A stretch of 64,000 nucleotides of DNA. It comes from DATDAH01 sp963823495 (lineage in GTDB: Bacteria > Actinomycetota > Acidimicrobiia > Acidimicrobiales > DATDAH01). The stretch covers positions 3,658,001 to 3,722,000 of the forward strand of contig CAWGLV010000001.1 of the NCBI GenBank assembly GCA_963823495.1, read 5' to 3'. Positions 16,132-25,570 of this stretch are shown piece by piece (the first letter of the stretch is position 1; each line of letters starts with the position of its first letter). The notes under the pieces were generated by a model, which did not search any database, had not been told where the DNA came from, and saw nothing but the letters and a program-made list of their open reading frames with translations. The translations under genes were made by a program, and so were the position numbers.

Positions 16132-17369
16132 GCTGCTCCTGTGGTGAGGACGAAGGCGGCGCTGGTGGTCGCGCTGCCGCCGAGATTGAGGGTCGCGACG
16201 GTCTGAGCGCCGCCGACCTGGTAGTCGGCGGCGGTTCCGGTGACCTGCCTGGTGGCATCGAGGACCATGCGCACGCCCGTGGCGCCCACCGGGTGGCCCC
16301 CGCCGATCAGACCACCGCTGGGGTTCACCGGTACGGCGCCGGCAGGCCCGATCGTCCCGTCCTCGACCGCCCGCCAGCTCTCACCCGGGGCGGTGAGACC
16401 CAGGTGGTCGATGGCCAGGTACTCGGTGGTGGTGAAGCAGTCGTGGACCTCCACCGCGTCCAGCTCACTCGCGTCGGCCACACCGGCCCGCGCAAAGGCG
16501 TCCAGCACCGTCTGGCGCACGAAGGGGGCCACGTACGGATCGTCCTTGCTGTCGGCCAGCTTGTCGACCAGCGCCATGCGGGCCGTGCGGTGGCCCCAGC
16601 CGGCGAGCCGGGTCGTGTCGTCGAGCGACCGGTCGTGACGGGTGGCCCACTGGGTGGCGAACTGCTCCCCCGCCACCACCAGCGCTGCGGCACCGTCGGT
16701 CACCTGGGAGCAGTCCTGGCGCCGGATGCGGCCGGCGATGACCGGGTTCCTGGCCGAGTCCCGATCGAAGTCGGCGTCCTCGAAGTGCCAGTCCCGGGCC
16801 TGGGCGTTCGGGTTCCGCTTGGCGTTGGCGAAGTTGATCCGGGCGATCTCGGCCAGGTGATCCGGGTCCAGGCCGTACCGGCGCTCGTACTCGTCGCCCA
16901 ACTCGCCGAACAGGGAGGGCCACGGGTACTCGACCCCGTCGGTCTCGCGGGGCACCCAGGCCGCCGCCCCGAGGTGCTGCTGGACGGTGCGGGGGTCGGT
17001 GGTCCGCATCATCTCGACACCCAGCACCAGGGCACACCCGTAGCGCCCCGCCTCGATGTCGGCCATGGCCGCCAGCACCGCCATGCTCCCCGACGCGCAG
17101 GCCGACTCGTGCCGCATCGTGGGCAGGCCGGCCAAGGCGGGATCGGCCTCCACCAGCAGGCCGCCGAGGTGACCCTGGCCGCAGAACAGCTCGCCGGCGA
17201 AGTTGCCGACGTGACCCACCTCGATCTCGGCCGCATCGACCCCCGCCGCGGCAAGGCCGGCCTGCGTGGCCTCCGCGCAGAGCTCGGCCAGCGACGTCCC
17301 CTCGCGGGTCAGGTTGCGGGCGAAGTCGGTCTGGGCCCCGCCCAGGACGAAGACCGGCTCAGAGACCAC
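16128..17369 (-). CDS. Thiolase-family protein (SCP2/lipid-transfer-like acetyl-CoA acetyltransferase)
   Basis: 413 residues. ESACASGS places the nucleophile at C91; EVHDCFTTTEY has the first catalytic histidine region and LIGGGHPVGATG the second. The overall pattern, including the HDCF form, is that of SCP2-type thiolases used in sterol and branched-chain beta-oxidation rather than FadA. Those often work with a DUF35 OB-fold partner; none is adjacent here. Its ATG overlaps the carotenoid oxygenase end by 11 bases and its stop overlaps the epoxide hydrolase ATG (ATGA). Confidence 0.93.
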   Translation of the reverse strand: MVSEPVFVLGGAQTDFARNLTREGTSLAELCAEATQAGLAAAGVDAAEIEVGHVGNFAGELFCGQGHLGGLLVEADPALAGLPTMRHESACASGSMAVLAAMADIEAGRYGCALVLGVEMMRTTDPRTVQQHLGAAAWVPRETDGVEYPWPSLFGELGDEYERRYGLDPDHLAEIARINFANAKRNPNAQARDWHFEDADFDRDSARNPVIAGRIRRQDCSQVTDGAAALVVAGEQFATQWATRHDRSLDDTTRLAGWGHRTARMALVDKLADSKDDPYVAPFVRQTVLDAFARAGVADASELDAVEVHDCFTTTEYLAIDHLGLTAPGESWRAVEDGTIGPAGAVPVNPSGGLIGGGHPVGATGVRMVLDATRQVTGTAADYQVGGAQTVATLNLGGSATTSAAFVLTTGAA

Positions 17370-18789
17370 GTTGGTCCGCCACCGCCGCCTCGTCCACCCA
17401 CCACGTGTGGTAGCCCGTCGGAACCCGCTGGGGCACCGCCAGTCGGCACACGGGCTCGTCGGCCGGGCGCCGGGCGTCGAGCACGTACAGCTCGGAGTCC
17501 CCCGTGGCCTCCTCGGCGACGAAGGTGATCAGGTAGCCGTCGTCCTCGCCGTCGGCCCCGTCCCGGGGGGCGAACACCGTTTCGCCCCCGAACCAACCGT
17601 GGGGGTAGTGGTGGGTCTCGGCCGCGCACCCGTCGCCGTAGTCGTACTTGGTGACCCCCTCGAACTGGAGGGTGGGCCGGGGGGCACAGACCTGGTGGTA
17701 CGAGTAGCGCGTCGGCCGCCCGAGACGGCGGTTGTCCATCCGGGGGAACTCGGCCATGACGTCGTCCAACCGACGCTCCCGGGTCGTGCCCGTGCGCAGG
17801 TCGAAGCGCCACTCCCAGAAGTTGGGGGCCAGGCGCAGCGAGGCGATGGTCGGGGCCGTGTCCTCGACGGTGCCGTCGGCGAAGGGCTGATCGATGCGGC
17901 AGCCCACCAGCACCACCTCGTCCCCCTCCTCCCAGGCGTTGACGGTGTGGTACATGAACATGGCCTCGGCGTCGAACCACGTCACGTCGGCGTCGGCGCC
18001 GAACCGGGGGATGATCCCGAAGCGGGTGGGCTTGTCCGGGAAGAAGCCGAGGCGGACCCGACCTGCGGCCAGAGCCTCGGGGTCCCACATCATCGACATG
18101 TCCATCAGGACCGAGTACCGCTCGGTGATGGCGATGTCGTGCTGGAGGCGGGGGCCCCCGAGGGTGATCTCGGCCTGGTGGACCAGCTCACCCTCGGCGG
18201 AGACGACCCCGTAGGTGAGGTAGGGCGGGATCGGCTGGTAGTCGAACCAGATCAGGTCGCCGCTGACCGGATCGACCTTCGGGTGCGCCGACAGGCCGGA
18301 CCGGCGCTGGCCCCCGTAGGTCTGCACCCCGAGGGTTTCCAGGTCCGGGAGCCTGATGACGTGGGGATCACCGCCGAGCCACCAGACGGCCAGGAGCTGG
18401 CCCGCGTGGAACACCAGGTCCGTGTTGGCCGTGTCCTTCCAGGGGCCGCCGGGCCGGGTCAGGTCGGGCTGTTCGAGGATGCCGGTCGTCAGGCCCTCCC
18501 CCGCCGCCTCGTCGGCGGCCAACCCCGCGGTCCGGACATAGCGGTTGCGGTAGGTGGCCGTCCCGTTGCCGAGCTGGACACCATGGATCATCCCGTCCCC
18601 GTCGAACCAGTGGTACCGGCCCTTCGGTTCGAAGCGGGGGTTGCTACCGTTGCGCAGGAAGCAGCCGGCCAGGTCGGCGGGCAACGCCCCGGCGACGACG
18701 GCGAGATCGGCGGTGATCTCGTCCTGCACGGGCTCGTAGCTGCCGGACAGGTACGGGCTGGACAGGTCGCGGCTGGTCAGAGTGCTCAC
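17359..18789 (-). CDS. Carotenoid cleavage oxygenase (RPE65/CCD family)
   Basis: 476 residues from GTG 18789. Family signs: GCFLRNGSNPRFEPKGRYHW at the N-terminus, and the four iron-binding histidines appear to be present in SAHPKVDP, LQHDIAI, MYHTVNAW and TGYHTWW. These non-haem iron enzymes split a carbon-carbon double bond of carotenoids, stilbenes or lignostilbene-type compounds with O2. It opens a coupled operon with a thiolase, an epoxide hydrolase and a hydratase, which suggests that the aldehyde products are degraded. A TAGGTT -10 box seven bases upstream implies a leaderless message. Confidence 0.93.
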   Translation of the reverse strand: MSTLTSRDLSSPYLSGSYEPVQDEITADLAVVAGALPADLAGCFLRNGSNPRFEPKGRYHWFDGDGMIHGVQLGNGTATYRNRYVRTAGLAADEAAGEGLTTGILEQPDLTRPGGPWKDTANTDLVFHAGQLLAVWWLGGDPHVIRLPDLETLGVQTYGGQRRSGLSAHPKVDPVSGDLIWFDYQPIPPYLTYGVVSAEGELVHQAEITLGGPRLQHDIAITERYSVLMDMSMMWDPEALAAGRVRLGFFPDKPTRFGIIPRFGADADVTWFDAEAMFMYHTVNAWEEGDEVVLVGCRIDQPFADGTVEDTAPTIASLRLAPNFWEWRFDLRTGTTRERRLDDVMAEFPRMDNRRLGRPTRYSYHQVCAPRPTLQFEGVTKYDYGDGCAAETHHYPHGWFGGETVFAPRDGADGEDDGYLITFVAEEATGDSELYVLDARRPADEPVCRLAVPQRVPTGYHTWWVDEAAVADQRGL

Positions 18790-18796
18790 CCGGCCC

Positions 18797-18802
18797 AACC
18801 TA
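18797..18802 (-). promoter_or_regulatory. -10 box of the carotenoid oxygenase operon
   Basis: On the minus strand the hexamer is TAGGTT, seven bases before GTG 18789. A TACGGT box on the plus strand at 18817-18822 may serve the divergent CoA transferase gene, whose ATG is 28 bases further on behind a GGGGG ribosome-binding site. Confidence 0.45.
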
Positions 18803-18850
18803 GTGCCGGCGCGCACTACGGTCGCGAGGCCGACACACGGGGGGAACGAG

Positions 18851-20077
18851 ATGCGGGGTCCGCTGGACGGGGTGAAGGTCGTGGAGGTCGCGATCTGGTG
18901 GTTCGTACCTGCCGCAGGGGCGATCCTGGCCGACTGGGGCGCGGACGTCATCAAGGTCGAACACCCCGAGACCGGTGACCCCCAGCGCGCCCTGTTCACC
19001 TCCGGGCTGGTGCCCGACACCGGCGGCGTGAACTTCATGATGGAGCAGTCCAACCGGGGGAAGAAGAGCATCGGCATCGACCTGGCCACCGACGGTGGTC
19101 GGGAGGTCCTCTATGACCTGGTGCGGGACGCCGACGTGTTCCTGACCAACTTCCTGGGTCCGGCCCGACGGCGGCTGAAGATCGACGTGGAGGACATCAA
19201 GGCGGTCAACCCCGCCATCGTCTACGCCCGGGGCACCGGCCAGGGACCCGAGGGCCCCGACGCCGACAAGGGTGGCTACGACGCCGCCTCGTTCTGGTCC
19301 CGGGGCGGCATCGCCCACGCCATCACCCCGGCCGACGCCGAGTCGCCGGTCATGCAGAAGGCCGCCTTCGGCGACTCCATCGGGGCCATGACCATCGCCG
19401 GGGGGATCGCTGCGGGCCTCCTCCAGAAGGAGCGGACCGGCGAGGGCCCGATCGTGGACATCTCGCTGTTGGGCACGGCCATGTGGGTCCTCGGCCCCGA
19501 CATCGTGTCCAGCAAGCTCCTCGAGGGCGCCGGCGGCGGGTCGGGTCTCCCGTCCTTCACCCGCAAGTCCATGTTCAACCCGTTGGTCAACCCCTATCAG
19601 ACCAAGGACGGACGCTGGCTGCTGCTCAACATGCTCCAGGCCGACCTCTTCTGGGCCGACGTGTGCACCCACATCGGGCGGGAGGACCTGATCGAAGATC
19701 CCCGGTTCGCCGACGGGGCCTCCCGCTTCGAGCACCGGGAGGCCTGCATCGCCATCCTCGACGAGGAGTTCGCCAAGTTCACCCTCGAGGAGTGGAAGGA
19801 GAAGCTGGAAACCATGGAGGGCGTCTGGGCCCCGATGCAGTCCGCCCTCGAGCTCCACGACGACCCGCAGGCCGTCGCCAACGGCTACCTGCCCCGCCTC
19901 ACCACGCCCGAAGGCGTCGACTTCGCCCTCGTGGCCTCCCCGGTCCAGTTCGACCAGGTCTCCCCCGCCCTCACCACCCATCCCGAGCACGGCCAGCACA
20001 CCGAGGAGATCCTCCTCGGCATGGGCATGGACTGGGAGAAGCTGGCCGCCCTCAAGGGCGACGGCGCGATCCTGTAG
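18851..20077 (+). CDS. CaiB/BaiF-family (class III) CoA transferase
   Basis: 408 residues. MRGPLDGVKVVEVAIWW is the usual N-terminus. WGADVIKVEHPETGD, NRGKKSIGIDL and KGGYDAASFWSRGG follow, the last holding the predicted catalytic aspartate D144. These enzymes move CoA between acids through mixed anhydrides and thioesters, or racemise acyl-CoAs (Amacr). I chose ATG 18851 because GGGGGGAACGAG precedes it; an in-frame upstream ATG would fall inside the divergent gene. It is divergent from the carotenoid oxygenase operon and may activate or exchange its acid product. Confidence 0.93.
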   Translation: MRGPLDGVKVVEVAIWWFVPAAGAILADWGADVIKVEHPETGDPQRALFTSGLVPDTGGVNFMMEQSNRGKKSIGIDLATDGGREVLYDLVRDADVFLTNFLGPARRRLKIDVEDIKAVNPAIVYARGTGQGPEGPDADKGGYDAASFWSRGGIAHAITPADAESPVMQKAAFGDSIGAMTIAGGIAAGLLQKERTGEGPIVDISLLGTAMWVLGPDIVSSKLLEGAGGGSGLPSFTRKSMFNPLVNPYQTKDGRWLLLNMLQADLFWADVCTHIGREDLIEDPRFADGASRFEHREACIAILDEEFAKFTLEEWKEKLETMEGVWAPMQSALELHDDPQAVANGYLPRLTTPEGVDFALVASPVQFDQVSPALTTHPEHGQHTEEILLGMGMDWEKLAALKGDGAIL

Positions 20078-20090
20078 CGCAACGACGGTT

Positions 20091-20134
20091 CTGGCGCCCG
20101 GTTGAGGAGTGATGGCGCCGCAATCGGGCGCCAG
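20091..20134. terminator. Inverted repeat with 10-bp arms between convergent genes
   Basis: CTGGCGCCCG (20091-20100) and CGGGCGCCAG (20125-20134) pair perfectly around a 24-base loop, filling the 73-bp gap between the convergent CoA transferase and small membrane protein genes. It is probably a bidirectional terminator, with the same long-loop layout as the repeat at 9916. Confidence 0.5.
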
Positions 20135-20150
20135 TTCGAGGTGTGGGGCC

Positions 20151-20486
20151 CTACTTCGTGGCGTCCTGCTGTTCGTAGATGAGACGCAGGAGCCAGAACC
20201 GCAGGAAGCGGGCCAGGGAGTAGCGCAGGAAGAGCGCGGCGCCGAGGATCGACACGCTGACCCCGACCAGCGCCAGGATCACGCTGGAGATGACGTCCCG
20301 GGTGTCGCTCTGGCCGCCCGAGGCGATGTAGGCCATCAGGGCGATGACCACGCCGGCGACGAGCGCGATCAGTCCGATCAGGGCGAACCGGTGCTCGGCC
20401 TCGGCCTTGCTGGTGCGGATCCGTACCGCGGCGATCTCCTCCTCGAACTGCTCGCGTCGCCCGGCCGATGCCGACTGCTCGCTCAT
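20151..20486 (-). CDS. Small two-helix membrane protein of unknown function
   Basis: 111 residues. A charged N-terminal helix (REQFEEEIAAVRIRTSKAEAEH) is followed by two membrane segments, about FALIGLIALVAGVVIALMAYI and SSVILALVGVSVSILGAALF, then a basic and aromatic tail. I do not recognise a family. It lies downstream of the importer operon in the same orientation, with a 94-bp gap, and could be an accessory of the membrane complex, but nothing shows this directly. Confidence 0.75.
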   Translation of the reverse strand: MSEQSASAGRREQFEEEIAAVRIRTSKAEAEHRFALIGLIALVAGVVIALMAYIASGGQSDTRDVISSVILALVGVSVSILGAALFLRYSLARFLRFWLLRLIYEQQDATK

Positions 20487-20580
20487 GGTGCTGTGCTCCC
20501 CTTCGGTGTCGATGTTTCGTCGTCGCTCTTGGCGGCTGCGCCGCCGGGCCGCTGGGCCCCGCTGCGCTCCGCTCGCTCAG

Positions 20581-22068
20581 TCAGCCGGTCGAGCCGGCCA
20601 GGTAGGCCTCGGTCAGTTCGTCGGCGATCTGTTCGGGAGGGCCGACCCGGCGCACCCTGCCGTTCAACATGATGGCCGCGGTGTCCGCCACCCCGAGGAC
20701 CTCGTGGGCGAACTGCTCCACCACCACGATCGACAGGCCCTCCCGAGCGATCGCGGCCACCTGCTCGTACAGACCCTGCACGATGATCGGGGCCAGGCCC
20801 ATGGACAGCTCGTCGAGCAGGAGGAGGCTGGGGTCGGTCGCCAGCGCCCGGGCCATGGAGAGCATCTGCTGCTCACCGCCCGACAGCGTGCCCGCCACCT
20901 GGCTGCGGCGCTCGGCCAGGCGGGGGAACCGAGAGTAGGCCCGCTCCTCCACGTCGGCATGGCTCGTTCCGGTGAAGGTGGCCATCTCGAGGTTCTCGGC
21001 GACGGTGAGGTTCGGGAAGATGCCCTTGCCCTCCGGGACCAGGCACAGCCCGGCTCGGGACAGCTCGTCCGGGTCGGCTCCGGTGACGGCCCGTCCACAG
21101 ATGGCCACCGTGCCCGAGGTCGGCGCCAGGAGGCCGCTGATGACCTTGAGCGTGGTGGACTTCCCGGCCCCGTTGGGGCCGAGAACGGCGAACACCTCGC
21201 CGGTGCGGACCGAGAAGCTGACCCCGTCGAGGACGTCGAAGTCGCCGTAGCCGGCCCGCACCTCACGCACGTCGAGCAGGGGGATCTCCTCGGTGGCCAG
21301 GTCCCGGGTGGCGACCTTCGCGTGGGCGGCCTCGTCGTTGCCCAGATAGGCGTGCTGGACCCGTTCGTCGGCCTGGATCTCCTCGGGTGTGCCGGTGGCG
21401 ATCACCTCGCCGAAGTCCAGCACGTGGATGTCATGGCAGGTGCTCATGACCAGGCTCATGTCGTGCTCGACGAGCAGGATCCCGATGCCGTCGGCGGCCA
21501 GGGACGCCAGGACCTCGGCCATGGCCTCGGTCTCGGTCTCGTTCAGCCCCGAGGACACCTCGTCGAGGAGGAGCACCCGGGGACCGTTGGCCAGCGCCCG
21601 GCCCAACTCGACCAAGCGGGCTCGGCCCGTGGGCAGGCTGTCGACCCGGTCGTCGGCCACGTCGCCGAGGCCGAGGCGGCCGATCAGCTCGTCGGCCACG
21701 ACCTCGGGGCTCCGGTCGCGGCTGGTCCCGAACCGGCGAGGCCAGGTCCGACGGATCTCCGCCCCCGACAGGATGTTCTCCCGCACGGAGAGCAGCGTGA
21801 ACACCTCCAGGCGCTGGAACGTCCGGGCCAGGCCGCGCCGGGCCCGTTGGTGGGCGGGCAGCTTGGAGAGGTCCTCGCCGTCGAGCACCACGCTCCCGGA
21901 GACCATCGTCTGGAGGCCGCACAGGGCGTTGAAGGTCGTGGTCTTGCCGGCACCGTTGGGGCCGATGAGGCCGGTGATCTCCCCCGCCTCGACCTCGAGA
22001 TCGACGTCTCGAGCGGCCACGTTCCCGCCGAAGCGGACCGTGACGCCCCTAGCTTCGAGCAGCGCCAT
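20581..22068 (-). CDS. Branched-chain-type ABC importer ATPase, LivG-LivF fusion
   Basis: 495 residues holding two complete ATPase domains. The first (about 4-250) is LivG-like: Walker A GPNGAGKTT at 36-44 and Walker B LLLDE near 167, but its signature reads LPTGRARLVE instead of LSGGQ. The second (about 263-495) is LivF-like: GPNGAGKST at 297-305, LSGGEQQ at 395 and LLLLDE at 415. The start MALLEARG at 22068 overlaps the permease gene by 20 bases. LivF and LivG are normally separate proteins. With the fused permease and three binding proteins upstream it forms one importer for branched-chain amino acids or other acids and amides. Confidence 0.93.
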   Translation of the reverse strand: MALLEARGVTVRFGGNVAARDVDLEVEAGEITGLIGPNGAGKTTTFNALCGLQTMVSGSVVLDGEDLSKLPAHQRARRGLARTFQRLEVFTLLSVRENILSGAEIRRTWPRRFGTSRDRSPEVVADELIGRLGLGDVADDRVDSLPTGRARLVELGRALANGPRVLLLDEVSSGLNETETEAMAEVLASLAADGIGILLVEHDMSLVMSTCHDIHVLDFGEVIATGTPEEIQADERVQHAYLGNDEAAHAKVATRDLATEEIPLLDVREVRAGYGDFDVLDGVSFSVRTGEVFAVLGPNGAGKSTTLKVISGLLAPTSGTVAICGRAVTGADPDELSRAGLCLVPEGKGIFPNLTVAENLEMATFTGTSHADVEERAYSRFPRLAERRSQVAGTLSGGEQQMLSMARALATDPSLLLLDELSMGLAPIIVQGLYEQVAAIAREGLSIVVVEQFAHEVLGVADTAAIMLNGRVRRVGPPEQIADELTEAYLAGSTG

Positions 22069-24091
22069 ACAACGGCTCCTCATCCAGGGCCAACTCCCGA
22101 TCGAGTCGATCGCGATCGGCGACGGTCAGCCGTTCGTCGAGGCCCATGCGGTCCCAGTCGGGCTCCAACTCGGCCGCTTCCCCGCTGGCCCGGGCTCGGC
22201 GCAACGCCAGCGTCTCCTTGACGCTCTTCACCGTCTCGTTGACCGCGCCGTTCGGGTTCCGGCCCAGGCTGATACCGGCGAGGGCCGGGGTCAGGGTCAG
22301 GATGTTCTTCAGGCCGGGAACGATGTCGGGGATGATGTAGAAGGCGAAGGCGTAGACCAAGCCACCGAAGAGCGCCCCACCCACCGCACCGATGCCACCG
22401 ATGACTGCGAGCAGCACGATGGGCAGGCCCTGCAGGAAGCGGAAGGTGTCCGGTGACACCGAGTTGGACTGCGCGCCCAGCAGAGCACCGCCGAGCCCGG
22501 CGATTCCGGCCGAGAGGGCGAAGACCTGGACCTTGGTGCGGGTCAGGTTGAGGCCGAGGGTGACGCAGGCCGCCGGGCTGGCCTTCATCGCCAGCAGCCG
22601 GCGGGCGAACTCGCCCCGACGCAGCCAGACCAAGAACAGCGCGATCAGACCGAAGCACACCGACAAGAGGACCAGGTGGGCCTTGTTGCTCTCGAAGGAG
22701 ACGGGGCCGAGGGACAGGCGGGGGACGTTCAGGCTGGCGTTGGGCAGGACGACGCTCTGGCTGAAGAACATCTTCTCCATGAACACCGCGAACGACGCCG
22801 TGGCCAGCGCGAGGTAGAGACCCTGGAGGCGGAGGGCGGGTAGCGCGATGAGCACGCCGATCGCGGCAGTGACCAGCGTGGCCAGGATCAGCCCGAAGAT
22901 CGTGCCGTCACCACCGAAATGGCCCATGACCACGGCACCGATGCCGGCGAAGGTCAACGGCGCCAGGTTGATCTGACCGCCCCAGCCGATCAGCGGCACC
23001 AGCGACAACATGATGATCCCGGTGCCCACGCCGATGCCGAGCTGGAACAGGCGCAGGTCTGACACCTGGGTGCCGACCATCCAGGCCAGGGCACCGAGGG
23101 CGACGGTGGCGATCATCCAGCGCCGGAGTGGCGGCTTCGGGATGTACTCCCGCGACTTCTGCTGGCCGCCCGCCCGCACCCGCAGCGGCGGAAGGAACAG
23201 GAGGATGACGAACAGCAGGATCACCGGGAACGCGGGGCGCAACCCGCTCAGCGAGACCGGGGTGAAGTCGTTCCAACCGAAGACCGAGGTGATCTGCTGG
23301 TTGGTCGGCAGGTAGCCCACGGCGTAGGACTCGCCGAGCCCGAGGATCAGCGCGCCCAGGAAGGTCAGCGGCAGGCTGCGGAGCCGGCCGATCATCGCCG
23401 CGGCGTAGGCGTTGATGACGAGCAGGGTCAGGTCCAGGTGCTTGAGCACCCCCTGGCTCCCGGCCAGGAGGATGCCCGAGAGGGCCGCCAGGGTGGTGCC
23501 GAGGGCCCAGGCCAGCATCGCCGAGCGGTCGGGGCGGCTACCGGTGAGCTGCGCGAGGGGCCGGTCGTCGACCACCGCCCGCATCGCGATGCCGGTGCGG
23601 GTCCCGAAGAGCAGCGAGCGGAGGAACAGGGCCACCAGCACCGCGGCCAGGATGGTGAAGGCGTCATGCCACTGGAGGTTGACCACCGAGAGGTCGAAGG
23701 CGTTGCCGTCGAAGAAGCCGGGGAACCGACGGCCCTGATCCGGGGGGAACAGGATGATCGCCCCCTGGTAGACCCCGAACAGGAGGCTGACCGACACGAC
23801 CAGCTTGGTCACCTCGGACACGTTCTGCAGGCCCCGGAAGATGACCCGCTCGATGGCCGCACCGAACAACGGGGCGAGGATCCCCAGCATGACCACGATC
23901 GTGATCGGCGCCGACCAGCCCCACTCGATGCGGAGCTTCCAGTACATGAACGCGGCCAGCATCCCGAACGCCCCGTGGGCGAAGTTGAAGATGCCCGAGG
24001 TCGTGTAGGTCACGACCAGTCCGCTGGCCGCGACCGCATAGATGGCGGCCGTCACGAGCCCGAAGACCGTGAACGTCAGGAACTGGTCCAA
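22049..24091 (-). CDS. Branched-chain-type ABC importer permease, LivH-LivM fusion
   Basis: 680 residues, about 17-18 membrane segments. Residues 1 to about 300 are LivH-like (GLVTAAIYAVAASGLVVTY, NFAHGAFGMLAAF, RLRSLPLTFLGALILGLGES). From about 330 it is LivM-like (LSLVPLIGWGGQINLAPLTF, QGLYLALATASFAVFMEK, LSAGIAGLGGALLG). A charged tail of about 70 residues follows the last segment. The start is a TTG at 24091 behind a GGGGGG ribosome-binding site; no ATG or GTG fits better. It encodes both halves of the membrane channel in one chain, matching the fused ATPase gene that overlaps its end. Confidence 0.92.
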   Translation of the reverse strand: MDQFLTFTVFGLVTAAIYAVAASGLVVTYTTSGIFNFAHGAFGMLAAFMYWKLRIEWGWSAPITIVVMLGILAPLFGAAIERVIFRGLQNVSEVTKLVVSVSLLFGVYQGAIILFPPDQGRRFPGFFDGNAFDLSVVNLQWHDAFTILAAVLVALFLRSLLFGTRTGIAMRAVVDDRPLAQLTGSRPDRSAMLAWALGTTLAALSGILLAGSQGVLKHLDLTLLVINAYAAAMIGRLRSLPLTFLGALILGLGESYAVGYLPTNQQITSVFGWNDFTPVSLSGLRPAFPVILLFVILLFLPPLRVRAGGQQKSREYIPKPPLRRWMIATVALGALAWMVGTQVSDLRLFQLGIGVGTGIIMLSLVPLIGWGGQINLAPLTFAGIGAVVMGHFGGDGTIFGLILATLVTAAIGVLIALPALRLQGLYLALATASFAVFMEKMFFSQSVVLPNASLNVPRLSLGPVSFESNKAHLVLLSVCFGLIALFLVWLRRGEFARRLLAMKASPAACVTLGLNLTRTKVQVFALSAGIAGLGGALLGAQSNSVSPDTFRFLQGLPIVLLAVIGGIGAVGGALFGGLVYAFAFYIIPDIVPGLKNILTLTPALAGISLGRNPNGAVNETVKSVKETLALRRARASGEAAELEPDWDRMGLDERLTVADRDRLDRELALDEEPLYGAARS

Positions 24092-24143
24092 ACCGACGTA
24101 CCCCCCAAGACGATCGGAACGCGGAGCTTAGGCCGATCGGCGG

Positions 24144-25532
24144 CTAGCCGACCGTGTAGTCACCGTCGAGCTGGGCCACGTAGGACGGATCGCAGGCATA
24201 GTCCTCGTCAGTGGGCGCGTAGCGAACGAACTCCTCGCCCTGGACCTGGAGCACCAGGGTGCAGTCCGAGCCCCGGTTCTCGCCCGGGTTCGACGAGGCG
24301 TGCAGTCCACCGCCGGTCCAGTCGGTCACCGCGGCGGCGGCCTCGAGGACACAGCTCCGGGTCAGGTCGTCGGCCAGGTCGCAGTCGCGAGCCGACTGGG
24401 CGAACAACAGCCAGGCCGACCAGGCCTGGGCGCCGAGCAGGGCGACCTTGCCGTCCACGGCCTCGACGTGCTCGATGTACTGCTGGGTGGCCGGATTGGC
24501 GTCGGCCTCCTCGAAGGGCCAGAAGGCGTTGCGCAGGTAGGTCTCCTCCGCCGCGGCGCCGGCGGCCTCGAGGTAGCCCTGGTCATAGAAGTTGGCTTCC
24601 TGGAGGGTGACCTCGACGTCGTAGCCGACCTCGTCGAGGGCGAGTTGCAGCAGAGCCAGGTTCTCGCTCTCGCCCACGAAGCTCAGGAACGTGGCGCCGG
24701 ACTGCTCGATGGCCGCCGCGAAGGGGGCCCAGTTGGCCTCGCCCAGGATGTTGTAGGTGGCCTCGTGGACGATGGTGAAGCCGATGCTCTCGTAGGCCTC
24801 CTTCTGCCGCGCCGCCTGGATGACCAGCGTGTCCAGGTCGGCATTGAGGATCGCCGTTCGGGCGCCCGCCTCGGGGAAGTCCTCGTCGAGGATGATCGCG
24901 GCCCCGACCGGGAACTCGTCGACGGGGTTCGGCACGGGCTGCACGGACCGGGTCTCGATCGGGTCCTGGCCGGCGACACCGGCCTTCTCGGGGGTGACCG
25001 AGAAGGCGGCGATGTCGATGAGATCGCAGGCCGCGCCGGCCGAAGGCCAGAAGTTGTCCTGCACCGCCCCCGAACCGACGATGGCGAAGTCCTCGGTGCA
25101 GGACTGCTCCATCGCCGGCTGGTACTCGCTGATGGCCGCGTCCCGCAGGTTGAGGTCGATCTGCCTGCCGTTGATGCCTCCCGCCGCGTTGCACCACTCG
25201 GCGAACGCGGTGGCGGCGTCGTGCAGTTCGATGTTCAGGCCGGGACGACCCTCGAAGCCGGGGTCGGACACCGTGCCGAGGGTGATGGCGTCCTCCGCCA
25301 CCCCCTGGGTCTCCTCCGGGCCCGCGTCGGGCACCGCCCCGCCACCCGTGTTCGGGCCGCAGACGCCTTGCAGATCACCGAAGTCACCGGCACTGGCCGC
25401 GGCGCCGGCCTCGGTCGTGTCCGTGGTGCCGCCGCCGACCCCTCCCGACTCGTCAGCGCCCCGGTCGCTGCTGCATCCGGCCGCGACGAGGCCGAGCACA
25501 GCCAGAAGCGCGAGCAGGCGGCGGAAGGTCAT
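24144..25532 (-). CDS. ABC importer substrate-binding lipoprotein, branched-chain (type I) family, copy 1
   Basis: 462 residues from ATG 25532, where a lipoprotein signal begins (MTFRRLLALLAVLGLVAAGC, lipobox VAAGC). A short acidic, Gly/Thr-rich linker follows, then a Leu/Ile/Val-binding-type two-lobe domain: AITLGTVSDPGFEGRPGLN, EWCNAAGGINGRQIDL, FAIVGSGAVQDNFWP. Conserved cysteines near the C-terminus (ARDCDLADDLTRSCVLEAA) are shared with the two paralogues upstream. It lies 52 bases before the permease fusion gene. A hairpin and an operator-like repeat in its leader suggest separate control from the copies upstream. Confidence 0.93.
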   Translation of the reverse strand: MTFRRLLALLAVLGLVAAGCSSDRGADESGGVGGGTTDTTEAGAAASAGDFGDLQGVCGPNTGGGAVPDAGPEETQGVAEDAITLGTVSDPGFEGRPGLNIELHDAATAFAEWCNAAGGINGRQIDLNLRDAAISEYQPAMEQSCTEDFAIVGSGAVQDNFWPSAGAACDLIDIAAFSVTPEKAGVAGQDPIETRSVQPVPNPVDEFPVGAAIILDEDFPEAGARTAILNADLDTLVIQAARQKEAYESIGFTIVHEATYNILGEANWAPFAAAIEQSGATFLSFVGESENLALLQLALDEVGYDVEVTLQEANFYDQGYLEAAGAAAEETYLRNAFWPFEEADANPATQQYIEHVEAVDGKVALLGAQAWSAWLLFAQSARDCDLADDLTRSCVLEAAAAVTDWTGGGLHASSNPGENRGSDCTLVLQVQGEEFVRYAPTDEDYACDPSYVAQLDGDYTVG

Positions 25533-25570
25533 GGATCCCCTCGTGTCGTGTCGAGTTCCTCGGGGCGCGC

